A DNA stretch of 37,803 nucleotides from Pseudomonadota bacterium (GTDB taxonomy: Bacteria; Pseudomonadota; Gammaproteobacteria; Steroidobacterales; Woeseiaceae). Under the pieces are notes generated by a model that was given only the letters and a program-made list of their open reading frames with translations, was not told where the DNA came from and did not search any database. Location of the stretch: positions 1-37,803 of the forward strand of contig JADFNV010000027.1 in NCBI GenBank assembly GCA_022563195.1. The letters are read 5' to 3'. A program made the position numbers and the translations under genes. Every line of letters starts with the position of its first letter. Position 1 is the stretch's first letter. Shown piece after piece: positions 17,112 to 26,412 of the stretch.

Positions 17112-18374
17112 TTATTCCTGACTAATCCGCGCTAGATTGCTTCGTTGCAGCCACATCAGCCATCCAACAACGAGTACGCCACAGATTGCGATGCCGGTTA
17201 GAAAACGAAAATAGTCCAGATGTCCGCCCGCTCCAGGATTCGCGTCGAGCAGGCGTCCGCCGATTGACGCAAAGAAAATGTCCGGCGTGTATCCGACAAA
17301 GGAGATCACGCCGACAGCTGCGCCTGTGACGTGTCGAGGTGTGTGCGTTTCCTCAAGCAATGCGAAGTAGATACCGCGAAGCGCGTACACGGCGAAATAA
17401 CTAACAAACAAGTTGGCATAGATAACAGTCATTCCCGTCGTGTCAGGCGTCAGTATGGATAGCAACGCGTACACGAATGTCAGCAAGATGAAGAAAACAC
17501 CGAGTGAGCGCGTCACATCGAAGCGATCGGCAATCAGACCCGCGGCCAGCGCTGCAACCGGACGAACCCAGGCACCATAAGACGCCAGTCTTGCTCCCTC
17601 GACCTCATCCATACCCAGCACCTCTACGGCGTACAACGAGTAGTTATCGAGCCCCTTGTAGCCACAGTACGCACAGACGATGACTCCGGCCTGGGCCCAG
17701 ATGATCGGACGGCGTAGAACGAAAGCCATGCCTGCCAGCGGATTAGAGGGCGCCCGCTCGGTCTCGCCAGGTGACGGAATTATGAACCACACAAACGCGC
17801 CAGCGGCGAACGTAGCAGCCGAGTACAACAAAATGATCGTTTTGAGTGCCGCGCTACGCTCGGCGTCGGTCGCCATCGTCGCATCCTCGGGTAGATACGC
17901 GGCGAGCACGGCAACCGTGAGTACGGCGAACAACGCTGCGACCAGTCCACGACCGCCATCGAGAATTCCAAAAGCCGTGCCTTGCACTCTATCGCCGCCC
18001 CATTCCCGCGTCGCTCGTATCAGCGCCGCCCAGAACAGAAAGATTGTTGTCACTCCAAAGAAACCGAAGATAAATGCCATCTCGACCGCCCCCGGTATCG
18101 TTGCCATGTAAAGCCCGCCGCACGCTGTAGCAATTAGTGACGTCAATAACAATGAGCGCACTGAGAACCGATCCGCGAACGGGCCGCCAAGCAGGTACGA
18201 CAACATCGCAAGAACTCCATAGGCGGCGAACATGTCGCCCATTTGCGTGTTGGTGAGGTCGAAAACTTCGAGAAATGTTGGGCGAAAAAAACGTGTCGTG
18301 TGAAAGGGCAGGCTGAAGACCATCTCACCGGCAATAACCAGCGCCGAAATATGCAGGATTCGAGACTTATTCAT
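17112..18374 (-). CDS. major facilitator superfamily (MFS) transporter
   Basis: A 420-residue protein with twelve hydrophobic helices in two six-helix halves. The first cytoplasmic loop carries GGPFADRFSVRS, a version of the MFS motif G-x-x-x-D-R/K-x-G-R, and AAGLIADRFDVTRS is its equivalent in the second half. Such carriers use ion gradients to move small solutes; the substrate cannot be read from sequence. I prefer ATG 18374 over the TTG one codon earlier. It sits between a DUF885 peptidase gene (16-20 bases upstream) and a small membrane protein gene, so it may take up products of peptide breakdown. This is an inference from position only. Confidence 0.9.
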   Translation of the reverse strand: MNKSRILHISALVIAGEMVFSLPFHTTRFFRPTFLEVFDLTNTQMGDMFAAYGVLAMLSYLLGGPFADRFSVRSLLLTSLIATACGGLYMATIPGAVEMAFIFGFFGVTTIFLFWAALIRATREWGGDRVQGTAFGILDGGRGLVAALFAVLTVAVLAAYLPEDATMATDAERSAALKTIILLYSAATFAAGAFVWFIIPSPGETERAPSNPLAGMAFVLRRPIIWAQAGVIVCAYCGYKGLDNYSLYAVEVLGMDEVEGARLASYGAWVRPVAALAAGLIADRFDVTRSLGVFFILLTFVYALLSILTPDTTGMTVIYANLFVSYFAVYALRGIYFALLEETHTPRHVTGAAVGVISFVGYTPDIFFASIGGRLLDANPGAGGHLDYFRFLTGIAICGVLVVGWLMWLQRSNLARISQE

Positions 18375-18393
18375 CAACCGAATTATCAGTCAG

Positions 18394-19695
18394 TCAGAAG
18401 TCGGCGAAAAGACCCGGCGTCGGCGGATACGACAGAAGTTTGGCCAGCGCTTGCCAGTCGCCCTCCTCGTCTGCATTTGGATTTTCGCGGCGCACGAATT
18501 CTTTGACCAGATCTTCACCAAGCGTATAGTTGATTCGATACGCGCGGTAACGCTCGGTAAAGCCGAACCAGGCATCGATCGACTCCGGTGGCGTCAACGC
18601 ATAGCGCATCAGCCAATCCTCGGTTTGCGCTCGATCCCAGTCACCATCGAGGAACTTCCTTGCCGCCTCAATGCTGGCATAGCGAATTTTCTGAGTTAAA
18701 TCGCGGAGTCGATCCGCAGTTTCCAGGTCTGCCGATTCAATACCAGCGATCGGCATGATCGTATTGCGCAGGAACTCGTTCCGACTGTCGCCAGGAAATG
18801 CAACTCTGGCCGCAAAGTCTCCACTGCCCTCAAAAATCACCCCCTGGGGAGAAAATAACGGCAATACCGAAAACTCGACCCAGCCGCGTTGCCTAAAAAA
18901 ATTCTGGTCGAGCAGGCTGCTGAAAGTGTGATGCCCGGGATAGCCTTCGTGACAACCCATCGTAATCGCACTGCCGAGAGACTTCGGCCTGCTCGTCTCG
19001 ATCTGGATCAGGCCCTGACTATTCCCCTGATACCAATTGTAAGCACCCCATGGATTGCCGCTAACCATTTCCAACACGAAAGACTCGCCGTCGGGCAATG
19101 TCATCCTCCGTAGTGTTCGTGCCCGGCACTCGTCAATACCGGCACGGACCATAGCTTCAATTTTGTCGGACGGCACACGAAATTGCAGAGAGAACTCGTA
19201 CACACGCTCATGCAATGGTCCCTCACCGGGCAACAGCGCATCGATATCAGCAAGTGTTTTCTCATAGTGCTCAGCGGGAAATGTCGGCGCGACAAATCCG
19301 TAGACCGCCTTTGATTCTTCATCAAAAGTCAGTCGCTCGCCGGATCGCATACGCGCGACCGCAGCGAGCGATTCGACATGCGAGGCGATATAATCCTGAC
19401 GCAACACAATCACGTATTCCTCGCCCGTTACATCGATTGCCCGAATTTTTGCCACGAGCTCCTCGGCCGCTGCAATGATTTTCACTAAAGTCTGCGCGTT
19501 GTCTTGCGCATCGCCACGCCATTCCTCGGGCCCGAAATAGGCGTCCACATAATGTTCATCATGTTGCCCCAGCGCCAGCGCCAATCGAACATACTGTTCG
19601 GCCAGCGGATCCATCTGGGTTGCAGCGTCAACTTGCGCCTGCTGAGTGCACGATGCGCACGCCAGCAACAACGCCAGGTACCTGACTGTTCGCAT
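18394..19695 (-). CDS. DUF885 family putative metallopeptidase lipoprotein (second copy)
   Basis: A 433-residue DUF885 member with the metal-binding motif CHEGYPGHH (His249, Glu250). The start at ATG 19695 is supported by GGGGA eight bases upstream and by the immediate signal MRTVRYLALLLAC; the frame extends to 19797, but the earlier starts have no ribosome binding site and would overlap the divergent M64 gene. The Cys at 13 (LLAC) or 16 could be lipidated. Compared with the 582-residue copy at 0.2-2.0 kb this one is shorter and differs strongly outside the motif, so they are distant paralogues. It heads an operon with the MFS transporter and the small membrane protein. Confidence 0.87.
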   Translation of the reverse strand: MRTVRYLALLLACASCTQQAQVDAATQMDPLAEQYVRLALALGQHDEHYVDAYFGPEEWRGDAQDNAQTLVKIIAAAEELVAKIRAIDVTGEEYVIVLRQDYIASHVESLAAVARMRSGERLTFDEESKAVYGFVAPTFPAEHYEKTLADIDALLPGEGPLHERVYEFSLQFRVPSDKIEAMVRAGIDECRARTLRRMTLPDGESFVLEMVSGNPWGAYNWYQGNSQGLIQIETSRPKSLGSAITMGCHEGYPGHHTFSSLLDQNFFRQRGWVEFSVLPLFSPQGVIFEGSGDFAARVAFPGDSRNEFLRNTIMPIAGIESADLETADRLRDLTQKIRYASIEAARKFLDGDWDRAQTEDWLMRYALTPPESIDAWFGFTERYRAYRINYTLGEDLVKEFVRRENPNADEEGDWQALAKLLSYPPTPGLFADF

Positions 19696-19756
19696 ATAGT
19701 TTTTCCCCGCCATGATGCAATATTGAATGCCGCGACAGTATACGTGAGTGGGCTCA

Positions 19757-21166
19757 ATGAAGATTGGATCGAAAATCGTATTGGCCTTGCTGGCCACAGT
19801 ATGCAGTAACGTATCGGCCGAAGCTCCGGCAACGATGCGCGTCGATTACTACCACACGGGCAACCACGACACGGAGCTGTTCAGCCTTGACCGGGTTGTT
19901 ATCGAACCGCTGCCATGGACCGGCAACATGCAGCAGCCTATCGACAAAACTTCACGCGGCAAGTACCTGTTCGAAATTGTCGATCCCGAATCGGGACGCG
20001 TGGCCTGGTCACGCAGCTTCAGCAGCATTTACGGCGAATGGGAAACGACGGGTGAGGCGCGTCAGATGCATCGAACGTTTCACGAGTCGCTGCGCTTTCC
20101 GATTCAGGCGGAACTTTTCGAAGTGGTTCTGAGAAAACGTGGTCCTGGCAATCGGTTTGAAGAAATCTGGCGAATATCCATCGACCCGAATGATTACCTC
20201 GTGCACCGTGAATCGGCACTTTACTCCGACCGGGTTATTGCTATCTGGGAAAGCGGTGACCCGGCGACCAAGGTAGACCTGCTATTGCTCGGCGATGGTT
20301 ACACCGCTGACGAGCACGATGCATTTGTCGCCAAAGCCCGCGAAATGACCGATGTCCTGTTTGCGACTGCGCCATTCAAACAACGCAAGAACGACTTCAA
20401 TGTCTGGGCCCTTGCGCCAGCCTCGGCCAAGTCGGGAATATCCCGGCCATCGACGCACACGTATCGTGATACGCCGGTTGGCACAAGCTACGACTCATTT
20501 CGCTCCGAACGCTACGTGCTGACATCCGATAACAGGAACTGGCGCCGCATCGCCTCATCCACGCCCTACGATTTTGTCGAGATACTTACGAATACCGAAA
20601 CCTATGGTGGCGGCGGCATTTACGGCCTGTTCAGCACCGCCGCCGCGAACAGCGAGTGGGCGCCGTACCTGTTCGTGCACGAATTCGGCCACCACTTCGC
20701 GGGCCTTGCTGACGAGTACTTCACGAGTTCGGTCGCTTACGAGGGACCTGACGTCATTACCGAGCCCTATGAGCCCAACGTCACCGCCCTGCTCGACCCC
20801 GATAATCTCAAATGGAAGCACCTGGTCGCGGTGAATACGCCGCTGCCGACGCCCTGGCCCAAGGCAGAATTCGAGGAACACTCCATGGCGGTGCAGGAGC
20901 GTCGGGCAAAGATGCGCGACGCCAACGTGCCCGAATCCGAAATGAACGAGCTGTTTCGATTCACGAAGGAGTACGCAGAAAAACTGTTCTCTCAGAACGA
21001 GTATCGAGATGCAGTCGGCGCCTTCGAAGGGGCCAACTACGAGGCCAAGGGTTATTATCGTTCTGCGCAGAACTGCCTGATGTTTACTCGCACCGATTAC
21101 TTTTGCGCTGTTTGTGCTGCTGCGATCGAGAAGGTCATCGACGAGTACACGCGGCCGCCAAACTGA
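19757..21166 (+). CDS. M64 family (IgA-peptidase-type) secreted metallopeptidase
   Basis: A 469-residue protein with a signal peptide ending SNVSA. The N-terminal third is a beta-rich M64_N-like domain (RVDYYHTGNHDTELFSLDRV). The peptidase domain starts with KVDLLLLGDGYTADE, the typical M64 opening, and contains the zinc site HEFGHHFAGLADEY (His308, Glu309, His312, with Asp319 as probable third ligand). The C-terminus has Cys residues (QNCLMF, YFCAVCAAA). M64 enzymes cleave proteins such as immunoglobulin A in gut bacteria; in an environmental organism it more likely has general protein targets. I chose ATG 19757 over GTG 19748 because it starts the signal peptide directly. It is divergent from the second DUF885 gene (61-base gap). 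Confidence 0.9.
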   Translation: MKIGSKIVLALLATVCSNVSAEAPATMRVDYYHTGNHDTELFSLDRVVIEPLPWTGNMQQPIDKTSRGKYLFEIVDPESGRVAWSRSFSSIYGEWETTGEARQMHRTFHESLRFPIQAELFEVVLRKRGPGNRFEEIWRISIDPNDYLVHRESALYSDRVIAIWESGDPATKVDLLLLGDGYTADEHDAFVAKAREMTDVLFATAPFKQRKNDFNVWALAPASAKSGISRPSTHTYRDTPVGTSYDSFRSERYVLTSDNRNWRRIASSTPYDFVEILTNTETYGGGGIYGLFSTAAANSEWAPYLFVHEFGHHFAGLADEYFTSSVAYEGPDVITEPYEPNVTALLDPDNLKWKHLVAVNTPLPTPWPKAEFEEHSMAVQERRAKMRDANVPESEMNELFRFTKEYAEKLFSQNEYRDAVGAFEGANYEAKGYYRSAQNCLMFTRTDYFCAVCAAAIEKVIDEYTRPPN

Positions 21167-21203
21167 TGGAACAAGGCTTACGATTCTGGGTCTGACGTGA
21201 CGT

Positions 21204-21449
21204 ATGCCTGATCACCCTGGAATTTTGGTATTGATCATCGGCCTAGGCACACTATCAGCGTGTGCGCCGACTCACCCGATAGAAAGGCGACCCGAAATCG
21301 ACATGTCGGTAATTCGCGAGATGCTCGACTGCCCGATTAACCGGACGCCGGTTTGCACCGAGTACATGGGCAAACCGGCGCAATGCTTTTGCGCCGACAG
21401 AGACGCCCTCAAGGAGATACTCGATCCCGATGATCATCGTCGCCGTTAG
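21204..21449 (+). CDS. small Cys-rich lipoprotein of unknown function
   Basis: An 81-residue protein with a lipoprotein signal and lipobox LSAC (Cys20). The 61-residue mature part has four more cysteines (43, 51, 61 and 63) in a C-P-I-N-R-T-P-V-C ... C-F-C arrangement, suggesting two disulfides or a small metal site. It then ends in a charged tail (LKEILDPDDHRRR). I do not recognise the family. No good Shine-Dalgarno precedes the ATG. It follows the M64 peptidase by 37 bases on the same strand and may be co-transcribed with it. Confidence 0.65.
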   Translation: MPDHPGILVLIIGLGTLSACAPTHPIERRPEIDMSVIREMLDCPINRTPVCTEYMGKPAQCFCADRDALKEILDPDDHRRR

Positions 21450-21496
21450 TCCGGAAGTTTTACCAGTTGGCGCGAAAGATCGGTGAAATTTACAGT

Positions 21497-22258
21497 CTAG
21501 CTGCGGAGCTTGTAGCCCGTCTTGAAGATCCAGTGCACGGCGAACAGGCACAGAAAAAGAAATCCCAGCACCATGCCGAGGCTCAGACCTATGGCAACGT
21601 CCGCATTTTCATAGAATGCCCAGCGGAAACCGCTGATCAGATACACGACTGGATTGAACAGACTGACAGTCTGCCAGGCCGGTGGCAACATGCTGATCGA
21701 GTAGAACGTGCCACCGAGAAACGTCAACGGCATGATGACAAGGACCGGCACGATCGTGAGTTTCTCCCAGCCATCGGCCCAGATGCCGAGAATGAAGCCG
21801 AACAGGCTGAACGACACCGATATCAGTACCAGGAATAGCAACATTATCACCGGATGTGCGATTTCGAGATCGATAAAAAAACTAGCCGTCCCGAGAATGA
21901 TCAAGCCAATGACTATCGACTTGCTCGCAGCCGCACCCACGTAACCGATGACGACCTCAACAAACGAAACCGGCGCCGATAATAATTCAAAGATCGTGCC
22001 CGTAAATTTCGGAAAATATATGGCAAACGATGAGTTCGAAATGCTCTCGGTCATGATCGCAAGCATGATCAGGCCGGGTACGATAAACGCGCCGTAGGCG
22101 ACGCCGTCAATCTCCTTGATTTGAGATCCGATCGCCGCGCCAAAGATGACGAAGTAGAGCGACGTCGACAAAACGGGCGCGACAATGCTTTGCACGATCG
22201 TGCGCATCATGCGTGCCATTTCGGTGCGATAGATCGCCTTAATTGCGTTGAAGTTCAT
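21497..22258 (-). CDS. ABC-2 type exporter permease (YadH-like)
   Basis: A 253-residue inner membrane protein with six predicted helices and the ABC-2 layout: an amphipathic N-terminus ([26 protein letters not shown] begins the region), [18 protein letters not shown] and the C-terminal [16 protein letters not shown] typical of YadH/DrrB-type permeases. It should export a hydrophobic compound, lipid or drug together with the ATPase encoded upstream. Its ATG overlaps the ATPase stop by four bases (ATGA). It is the last gene of the operon that starts with the lipoprotein at 24.8 kb. Confidence 0.92.
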   Translation of the reverse strand: MNFNAIKAIYRTEMARMMRTIVQSIVAPVLSTSLYFVIFGAAIGSQIKEIDGVAYGAFIVPGLIMLAIMTESISNSSFAIYFPKFTGTIFELLSAPVSFVEVVIGYVGAAASKSIVIGLIILGTASFFIDLEIAHPVIMLLFLVLISVSFSLFGFILGIWADGWEKLTIVPVLVIMPLTFLGGTFYSISMLPPAWQTVSLFNPVVYLISGFRWAFYENADVAIGLSLGMVLGFLFLCLFAVHWIFKTGYKLRS

Positions 22259-23181
22259 GTGTCTTTGTTTACCAGGCCGACAAAGATCTCCTCGAGGGAA
22301 GTCTGCGACGTGCTGAGATCATTGAACTTGATCCCGGCATCATGCAGCGCCGCGAGTAATGCAGTGATACCCGTTCGCTCCTGTTTCGTGTCGTAATGAT
22401 AAGTAAGCTCCATACCGCCATCATTGAGCTCAAGCTTATACTCGGTCAATTGCGCCGGCACCCTCGCCAGTGACTCGGACAACTGCAACACGAGCTCTTT
22501 CTTTCCGAGCTCCTGCATGAGCCGAGTTTTTTCCTGAACGAGTATGATCTCACCGTTGTTGATGACGCCCACCCGGTCTGCAAGTTGTTCGGCCTCTTCA
22601 ATATAATGCGTCGTGAGAATAACCGTTACGCCGGATTCGCGTAGTGACTGCACTACGTTCCACATGTCCTGACGCAGCTCGACATCGACGCCTGCCGTGG
22701 GTTCATCGAGAAAGAGAATGTCGGGTTCGTGTGCCAGTGCCTTGGAAATAAGCACACGACGTTTCATGCCGCCCGACAACAGCATGATCTTTTCGTCTTT
22801 CCTGTCCCACAGCGATAACGACTTCAGGACCTTTTCGATGTATTCAGGGTCCTCTGGCTTGCCAAATAAACCGCGGCTTAGACGACAGACGTTGAACGGC
22901 GTTTCGAATGTCTCAGTCGGCAACTCCTGCGGCACCAGGCCTATGCGGGAGCGTGTTTCGCGGTAATCCGCAACGATGTCGTAACCGGCGACGGTCACCG
23001 TACCGCTAGTTATTGTGACAATGCCACACACAATATTGATCAGCGTCGTCTTGCCGGCGCCGTTCGGCCCTAGCAAGCCGAAGATTTCGCCCTTATTGAT
23101 CTCGAGGTTGACGTTCTTGAGTGCCTGAAAGCCGCCCGCATAGGTTTTGTTCAGATTGGATACGCGGATGATCGGCTGCAT
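22255..23181 (-). CDS. ABC exporter ATP-binding protein (YadG-like)
   Basis: A 308-residue ATPase. Walker A is [13 protein letters not shown], the signature [16 protein letters not shown] and Walker [16 protein letters not shown], all in ABC-2 export style. The C-terminal extension of about 80 residues after the core domain is as in YadG/DrrA-type ATPases. The start [14 protein letters not shown] fits family alignments, so the 89-base overlap with the end of the upstream Lgt-like gene appears real. Its partner is the permease that overlaps its stop. Substrate unknown. Confidence 0.92.
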   Translation of the reverse strand: MQPIIRVSNLNKTYAGGFQALKNVNLEINKGEIFGLLGPNGAGKTTLINIVCGIVTITSGTVTVAGYDIVADYRETRSRIGLVPQELPTETFETPFNVCRLSRGLFGKPEDPEYIEKVLKSLSLWDRKDEKIMLLSGGMKRRVLISKALAHEPDILFLDEPTAGVDVELRQDMWNVVQSLRESGVTVILTTHYIEEAEQLADRVGVINNGEIILVQEKTRLMQELGKKELVLQLSESLARVPAQLTEYKLELNDGGMELTYHYDTKQERTGITALLAALHDAGIKFNDLSTSQTSLEEIFVGLVNKDT

Positions 23182-24034
23182 GCCGCGAAATCATACAGAG
23201 CCCGCCCGCGAGTACAAGAAGCACGATGCATTGCAGCTGCGTTACCGTCAGCGAACCGAATATGATGTTTCCGTCCGCCCTTAAGTATTCCATCAGGAAA
23301 CGGATAGCCGCATACCCGCCGATGGCGATGATAGCCAGTGATCCTGGCCGATACTGATCGATCCTGATCTTGCGGAACAGCAAAATGAATACGCCCAACA
23401 GGGTCGCTTCGTACAGTTGCACAGGATGCACCGGCAAGGACTGCGCTGCATCCGCGCTGATCAGGCCAATCGCGACCTGCTGCTGAAATGCGAACGTGCC
23501 TGGTGCGTACTCGACGCCGATTCTGACCCACTCGCCGGCGAGCCATGGCAAGGTCTGGATCTGCTGGCCGATAGCCGTTGTCGCAATACTCGACAACACG
23601 GGGTCGTGCACGCTGATGTCGCCCCAGCAACAACCAGCCAGGTAACATCCGAAGCGGTGCACGACCAATCCAGCCAGTGTCGGCAACGCGAAAATGTCAA
23701 CAAGCGTGCGAAATGATTGCCGCGTCAACCTGCTGTAGACGAATACGATGGCCGCAGCACTCAAAACGAGGCTGAACAGTCGTACCCGTGTTTCCACCTG
23801 CAGCAATTCGCCGGCAATCTGTCGGTCCGCTGGCATCATCATTGACAAGATCATGCCACCCGCAATACCGCCGATGATCGACACTGGCAGCAGCAGATCG
23901 ATATGCGATGCATCGATTCGCATTGCCGTCGCGTTACGCCGCGCCAGCCACCAGCTGGTGGCAATCGCAGCGACGAACATCAGGCCGAACGGGGTCACTG
24001 GATCTGTAAAGCTGAATTGGGAGTACACGCTCAT
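23093..24034 (-). CDS. Lgt-like (prolipoprotein diacylglyceryl transferase family) membrane protein
   Basis: A 313-residue polytopic membrane protein with Lgt-family marks: [14 protein letters not shown] (126-139) in place of the classical Lgt signature, [11 protein letters not shown] (200-210), and [16 protein letters not shown] with Arg245 and Glu249. The cysteine-rich signature (Cys130, 135, 136) is seen in Lgt-like proteins that are not the housekeeping enzyme, so the reaction is uncertain; diacylglyceryl or related lipid transfer is plausible. The last 29 or so residues are hydrophilic and are encoded across the start of the ABC ATPase gene, an 89-base overlap. The ATG lies nine bases after the stop of an upstream lipoprotein gene. 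The housekeeping lgt usually adjoins thyA, which is not seen here. Confidence 0.78.
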   Translation of the reverse strand: MSVYSQFSFTDPVTPFGLMFVAAIATSWWLARRNATAMRIDASHIDLLLPVSIIGGIAGGMILSMMMPADRQIAGELLQVETRVRLFSLVLSAAAIVFVYSRLTRQSFRTLVDIFALPTLAGLVVHRFGCYLAGCCWGDISVHDPVLSSIATTAIGQQIQTLPWLAGEWVRIGVEYAPGTFAFQQQVAIGLISADAAQSLPVHPVQLYEATLLGVFILLFRKIRIDQYRPGSLAIIAIGGYAAIRFLMEYLRADGNIIFGSLTVTQLQCIVLLVLAGGLCMISRHAADHPRIQSEQNLCGRLSGTQERQPRDQ

Positions 24035-24043
24035 ACACTCATG

Positions 24044-24790
24044 TCATTCAATGCCGACGACGTCGTCGAGAAATGACTCGAACATATCGTGATGCTCGGG
24101 CTCAACGCGATGAAACACCCATGGAGAGTCGTCGTACAATTCTTCGTCGTCGACGTTTCGCGCAATGACTCGCTCGACCGCGCGACGGGCCTTTTTGAGA
24201 GCGCGCGGATCATAGGGCGGGTCCATATCTTTCAATAACTCGAGTTTATCCAGGTCGTCGAACCCCTCATAAGATTCCCCATCAATCATCCAGAGTGAGA
24301 ACTCGTCCGAACCTGACTTGTCGATACGAAACCCGTACCAGAATTCGCTGGCGAAACCGTATTCGTCGTCATAATGGCCCTTGACCTCCCAAGTCATGAA
24401 CCACTCTCCGCCGAGCCTGACACGCCACGCTTTGAACAACGATACTGCATCCGCAGTGAAGCAACTCGCACCCAGCCTCTCGATTCTATTGACCAGCGAT
24501 GTGTAGTAGTCGTCTTCCTCATCATCTTCGTCGGAACCCTCATCACTGCCGCACTCATCCACGTCATTTATGAGATTCGCCATCGTGACCAACCAACTAC
24601 GTTTGTCGAAAGGCTCCATCAGCACGATGCTTTCACCATTCCAAATCCACATGCCGCTGAGATCGGGATCGATGCGGCTTTTTTCCGGGTCGCCGAGCGG
24701 CACCGGCAGGCAGGCCAGCAATCCCAGGATAACGGGCATGCTTACGATTGCGATCGCCATCCCCGTCAAGGATCGATATTTCGGCTGCAT
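24044..24790 (-). CDS. acidic lipoprotein of unknown function
   Basis: A 248-residue protein with a lipoprotein signal and lipobox GLLAC (Cys27). The start is well supported by GGGAG seven bases upstream. After GDPEKSRIDPDLSGMW the sequence contains a striking acidic run between about residues 78 and 95 (SDEGSDEDDEEDDYY), flanked by two cysteines that may pair. Most of the rest is also rich in Asp, Glu and aromatic residues. I do not recognise the family. It heads the operon with the Lgt-like protein and the ABC exporter, so it could be a surface or periplasmic partner of that system. Confidence 0.72.
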   Translation of the reverse strand: MQPKYRSLTGMAIAIVSMPVILGLLACLPVPLGDPEKSRIDPDLSGMWIWNGESIVLMEPFDKRSWLVTMANLINDVDECGSDEGSDEDDEEDDYYTSLVNRIERLGASCFTADAVSLFKAWRVRLGGEWFMTWEVKGHYDDEYGFASEFWYGFRIDKSGSDEFSLWMIDGESYEGFDDLDKLELLKDMDPPYDPRALKKARRAVERVIARNVDDEELYDDSPWVFHRVEPEHHDMFESFLDDVVGIE

Positions 24791-24865
24791 TGCAATCTCC
24801 CTCGTTCTATCCAGAATGACAGGATAATCTGTGGTCGCGTCCGCGTCCTGACGAAATACTGATGA

Positions 24866-25408
24866 TTAGTTGATGATGGAGTCGGCCAGCACCGCCAGTT
24901 TGGTCACGGTTCGCCAGTTACGGGCCGTGGTCTGTACGCCGAGGCATTTGTCGACCTTTGCGGCGAGCTTCGAGCGGCCGATGCCGTCCGGTGCGTGCAG
25001 ATAAAACGCATTAGAGAGTAACTCGTATCTCTCGGACGATGATCGCAATGATTCGAGTGTGTCGAGGTCTGGGTCATTCGCCGCCCCCATAAGGAACCAG
25101 ACATGCAAATACTTGGGTGTGTCCACGGCATCCGGATACGGATTGGCCGCAACGATCGACTGGTAATCCTCGAACGTGAGCAGACATACATCGGGTGCAA
25201 AACCAAATTGTTCATTAATGGCCGTCTTTATGCTGCTGCTCAACACATTGGCATCTTGAGTCGACCGAAAAACGGCATTGCCACTCTGGACGTAGGTTTG
25301 CACATCTTTGCAGCCGACGCGATCGAGAAGGTTGCGCAGTTGCGGCATCGGTAGATTGTGACTGCCGCCCACATTGATGCCGCGAATCAACGCGATGTAG
25401 ATCTTCAT
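24866..25408 (-). CDS. DUF1697 domain protein
   Basis: A 180-residue protein that opens with the DUF1697 hallmark [18 protein letters not shown] followed by [24 protein letters not shown]. The family is common in bacteria and has no known biochemical role. Length is normal. Its ATG overlaps the stop of the CuyA/DcyD-like gene by four bases (ATGA), so it is translationally coupled and is the last gene of the aminotransferase-BKACE operon. It may be a passenger rather than a pathway member. Confidence 0.9.
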   Translation of the reverse strand: MKIYIALIRGINVGGSHNLPMPQLRNLLDRVGCKDVQTYVQSGNAVFRSTQDANVLSSSIKTAINEQFGFAPDVCLLTFEDYQSIVAANPYPDAVDTPKYLHVWFLMGAANDPDLDTLESLRSSSERYELLSNAFYLHAPDGIGRSKLAAKVDKCLGVQTTARNWRTVTKLAVLADSIIN

Positions 25409-26400
25409 GTCACCAGTTGATCGGTGTAAGCAAATAACGCGGCCGAACCACCTGTGTGCAAGAAAACGATATTGTCTGCAGCATCGAAGTGACTATTGCG
25501 AATCAGGTCGATCATGCCGGCCAGTCCCTTGCCGCTGTATACAGGGTCAAATAACAATCCTTCGAGTCTTGCGAGCATCAAGATGGCCTCATTCATGCCC
25601 TCGGTCGGTATGCCGTAGCCAGCGCCCACATAGTTGCAATTCGCGATTACATCCTCGCGAGCAACAATGCCTGGCTTGCCGATAAAATCGGCCGTTTCGC
25701 AGGCGAGTTTGTAGACTTTGTCTTCTTGCGCGTCCTGCGCCGCGTTGACGCCGATTCCGAGCAGTGGCATGTCGCTGCCCATCGCTCTTAGCCCGACGAT
25801 CAGACCAGCCTGGGTGCCAGCACTGCCCGTTGCGGTCACCAGGTGATCGATGCGTAAACCCAGCTCCTCGGCCTGTTCGAGAAGTTCGATCGCGCAATTG
25901 ACGTAACCGAGGGCGCCGATGGTGTTGGATGCGCCGCCCGGAATGATGTAGGGCTTGCCCCCGCGTGCTTTGATTTCCCTGGCAACCGCGTCTATGGCGA
26001 CGTCGAAATCCGTGCCACCCGGATACTCGCGCAGGTTGGCACCGAAGATGCGATCGAGAAACACGTTGCCCGAGTTCGCATAGGGTTCGCTGGGATCAAC
26101 GACACGATGTTCGAGCAACACCTCGCAAGCCAGCCCGAGCTTGCAGGCCGCGGCAGCCGTTTGCCGAACGTGGTTCGACTGAACAGCACCGACAGTGACT
26201 ATCGTATCAGCACCTTGTTCCAGTGCATCCGCCATCGAGAACTCAAGTTTGCGTGTTTTGTTGCCGCCCGTCGCAAGCCCGGTGCAATCGTCACGCTTTA
26301 CCCAGACCTGCGGGCCACCAAGATGCTCGCTCAAGCGTGGCAGATGTTCGAGAGGTGTCGGAAAGTGACCAAGAGACACTCTGGCGAATTGTGAAAGCAC
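25405..26400 (-). CDS. PLP-dependent lyase: L-cysteate sulfo-lyase (CuyA) or D-cysteine desulfhydrase (DcyD) type
   Basis: A 331-residue fold-type II PLP enzyme. The Schiff-base Lys48 lies in [16 protein letters not shown], and Ser75-Asn76 in [12 protein letters not shown] follows. Compared with ACC deaminase, the Glu of its DPVYEGK motif is Ser here (DPVYSGKG) and the Leu before the last Gly pair is Thr ([10 protein letters not shown]), so an ACC deaminase is unlikely. From memory, [18 protein letters not shown] and the [13 protein letters not shown] [14 protein letters not shown] are closer to CuyA, which splits L-cysteate into pyruvate, sulfite and ammonia, than to E. coli DcyD. The two cannot be separated with certainty. 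Start GTG 26400 has AGGAG nine bases upstream, just past the racemase stop. It is fourth in a five-gene operon. Confidence 0.85.
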   Translation of the reverse strand: MLSQFARVSLGHFPTPLEHLPRLSEHLGGPQVWVKRDDCTGLATGGNKTRKLEFSMADALEQGADTIVTVGAVQSNHVRQTAAAACKLGLACEVLLEHRVVDPSEPYANSGNVFLDRIFGANLREYPGGTDFDVAIDAVAREIKARGGKPYIIPGGASNTIGALGYVNCAIELLEQAEELGLRIDHLVTATGSAGTQAGLIVGLRAMGSDMPLLGIGVNAAQDAQEDKVYKLACETADFIGKPGIVAREDVIANCNYVGAGYGIPTEGMNEAILMLARLEGLLFDPVYSGKGLAGMIDLIRNSHFDAADNIVFLHTGGSAALFAYTDQLVT

Positions 26401-26412
26401 TCTGTGCCGCTC

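Noticed and set aside
25405..26400. Annotation as ACC deaminase
   Set aside because: The Glu and Leu that mark true ACC deaminases are Ser and Thr here, as in DcyD/CuyA.
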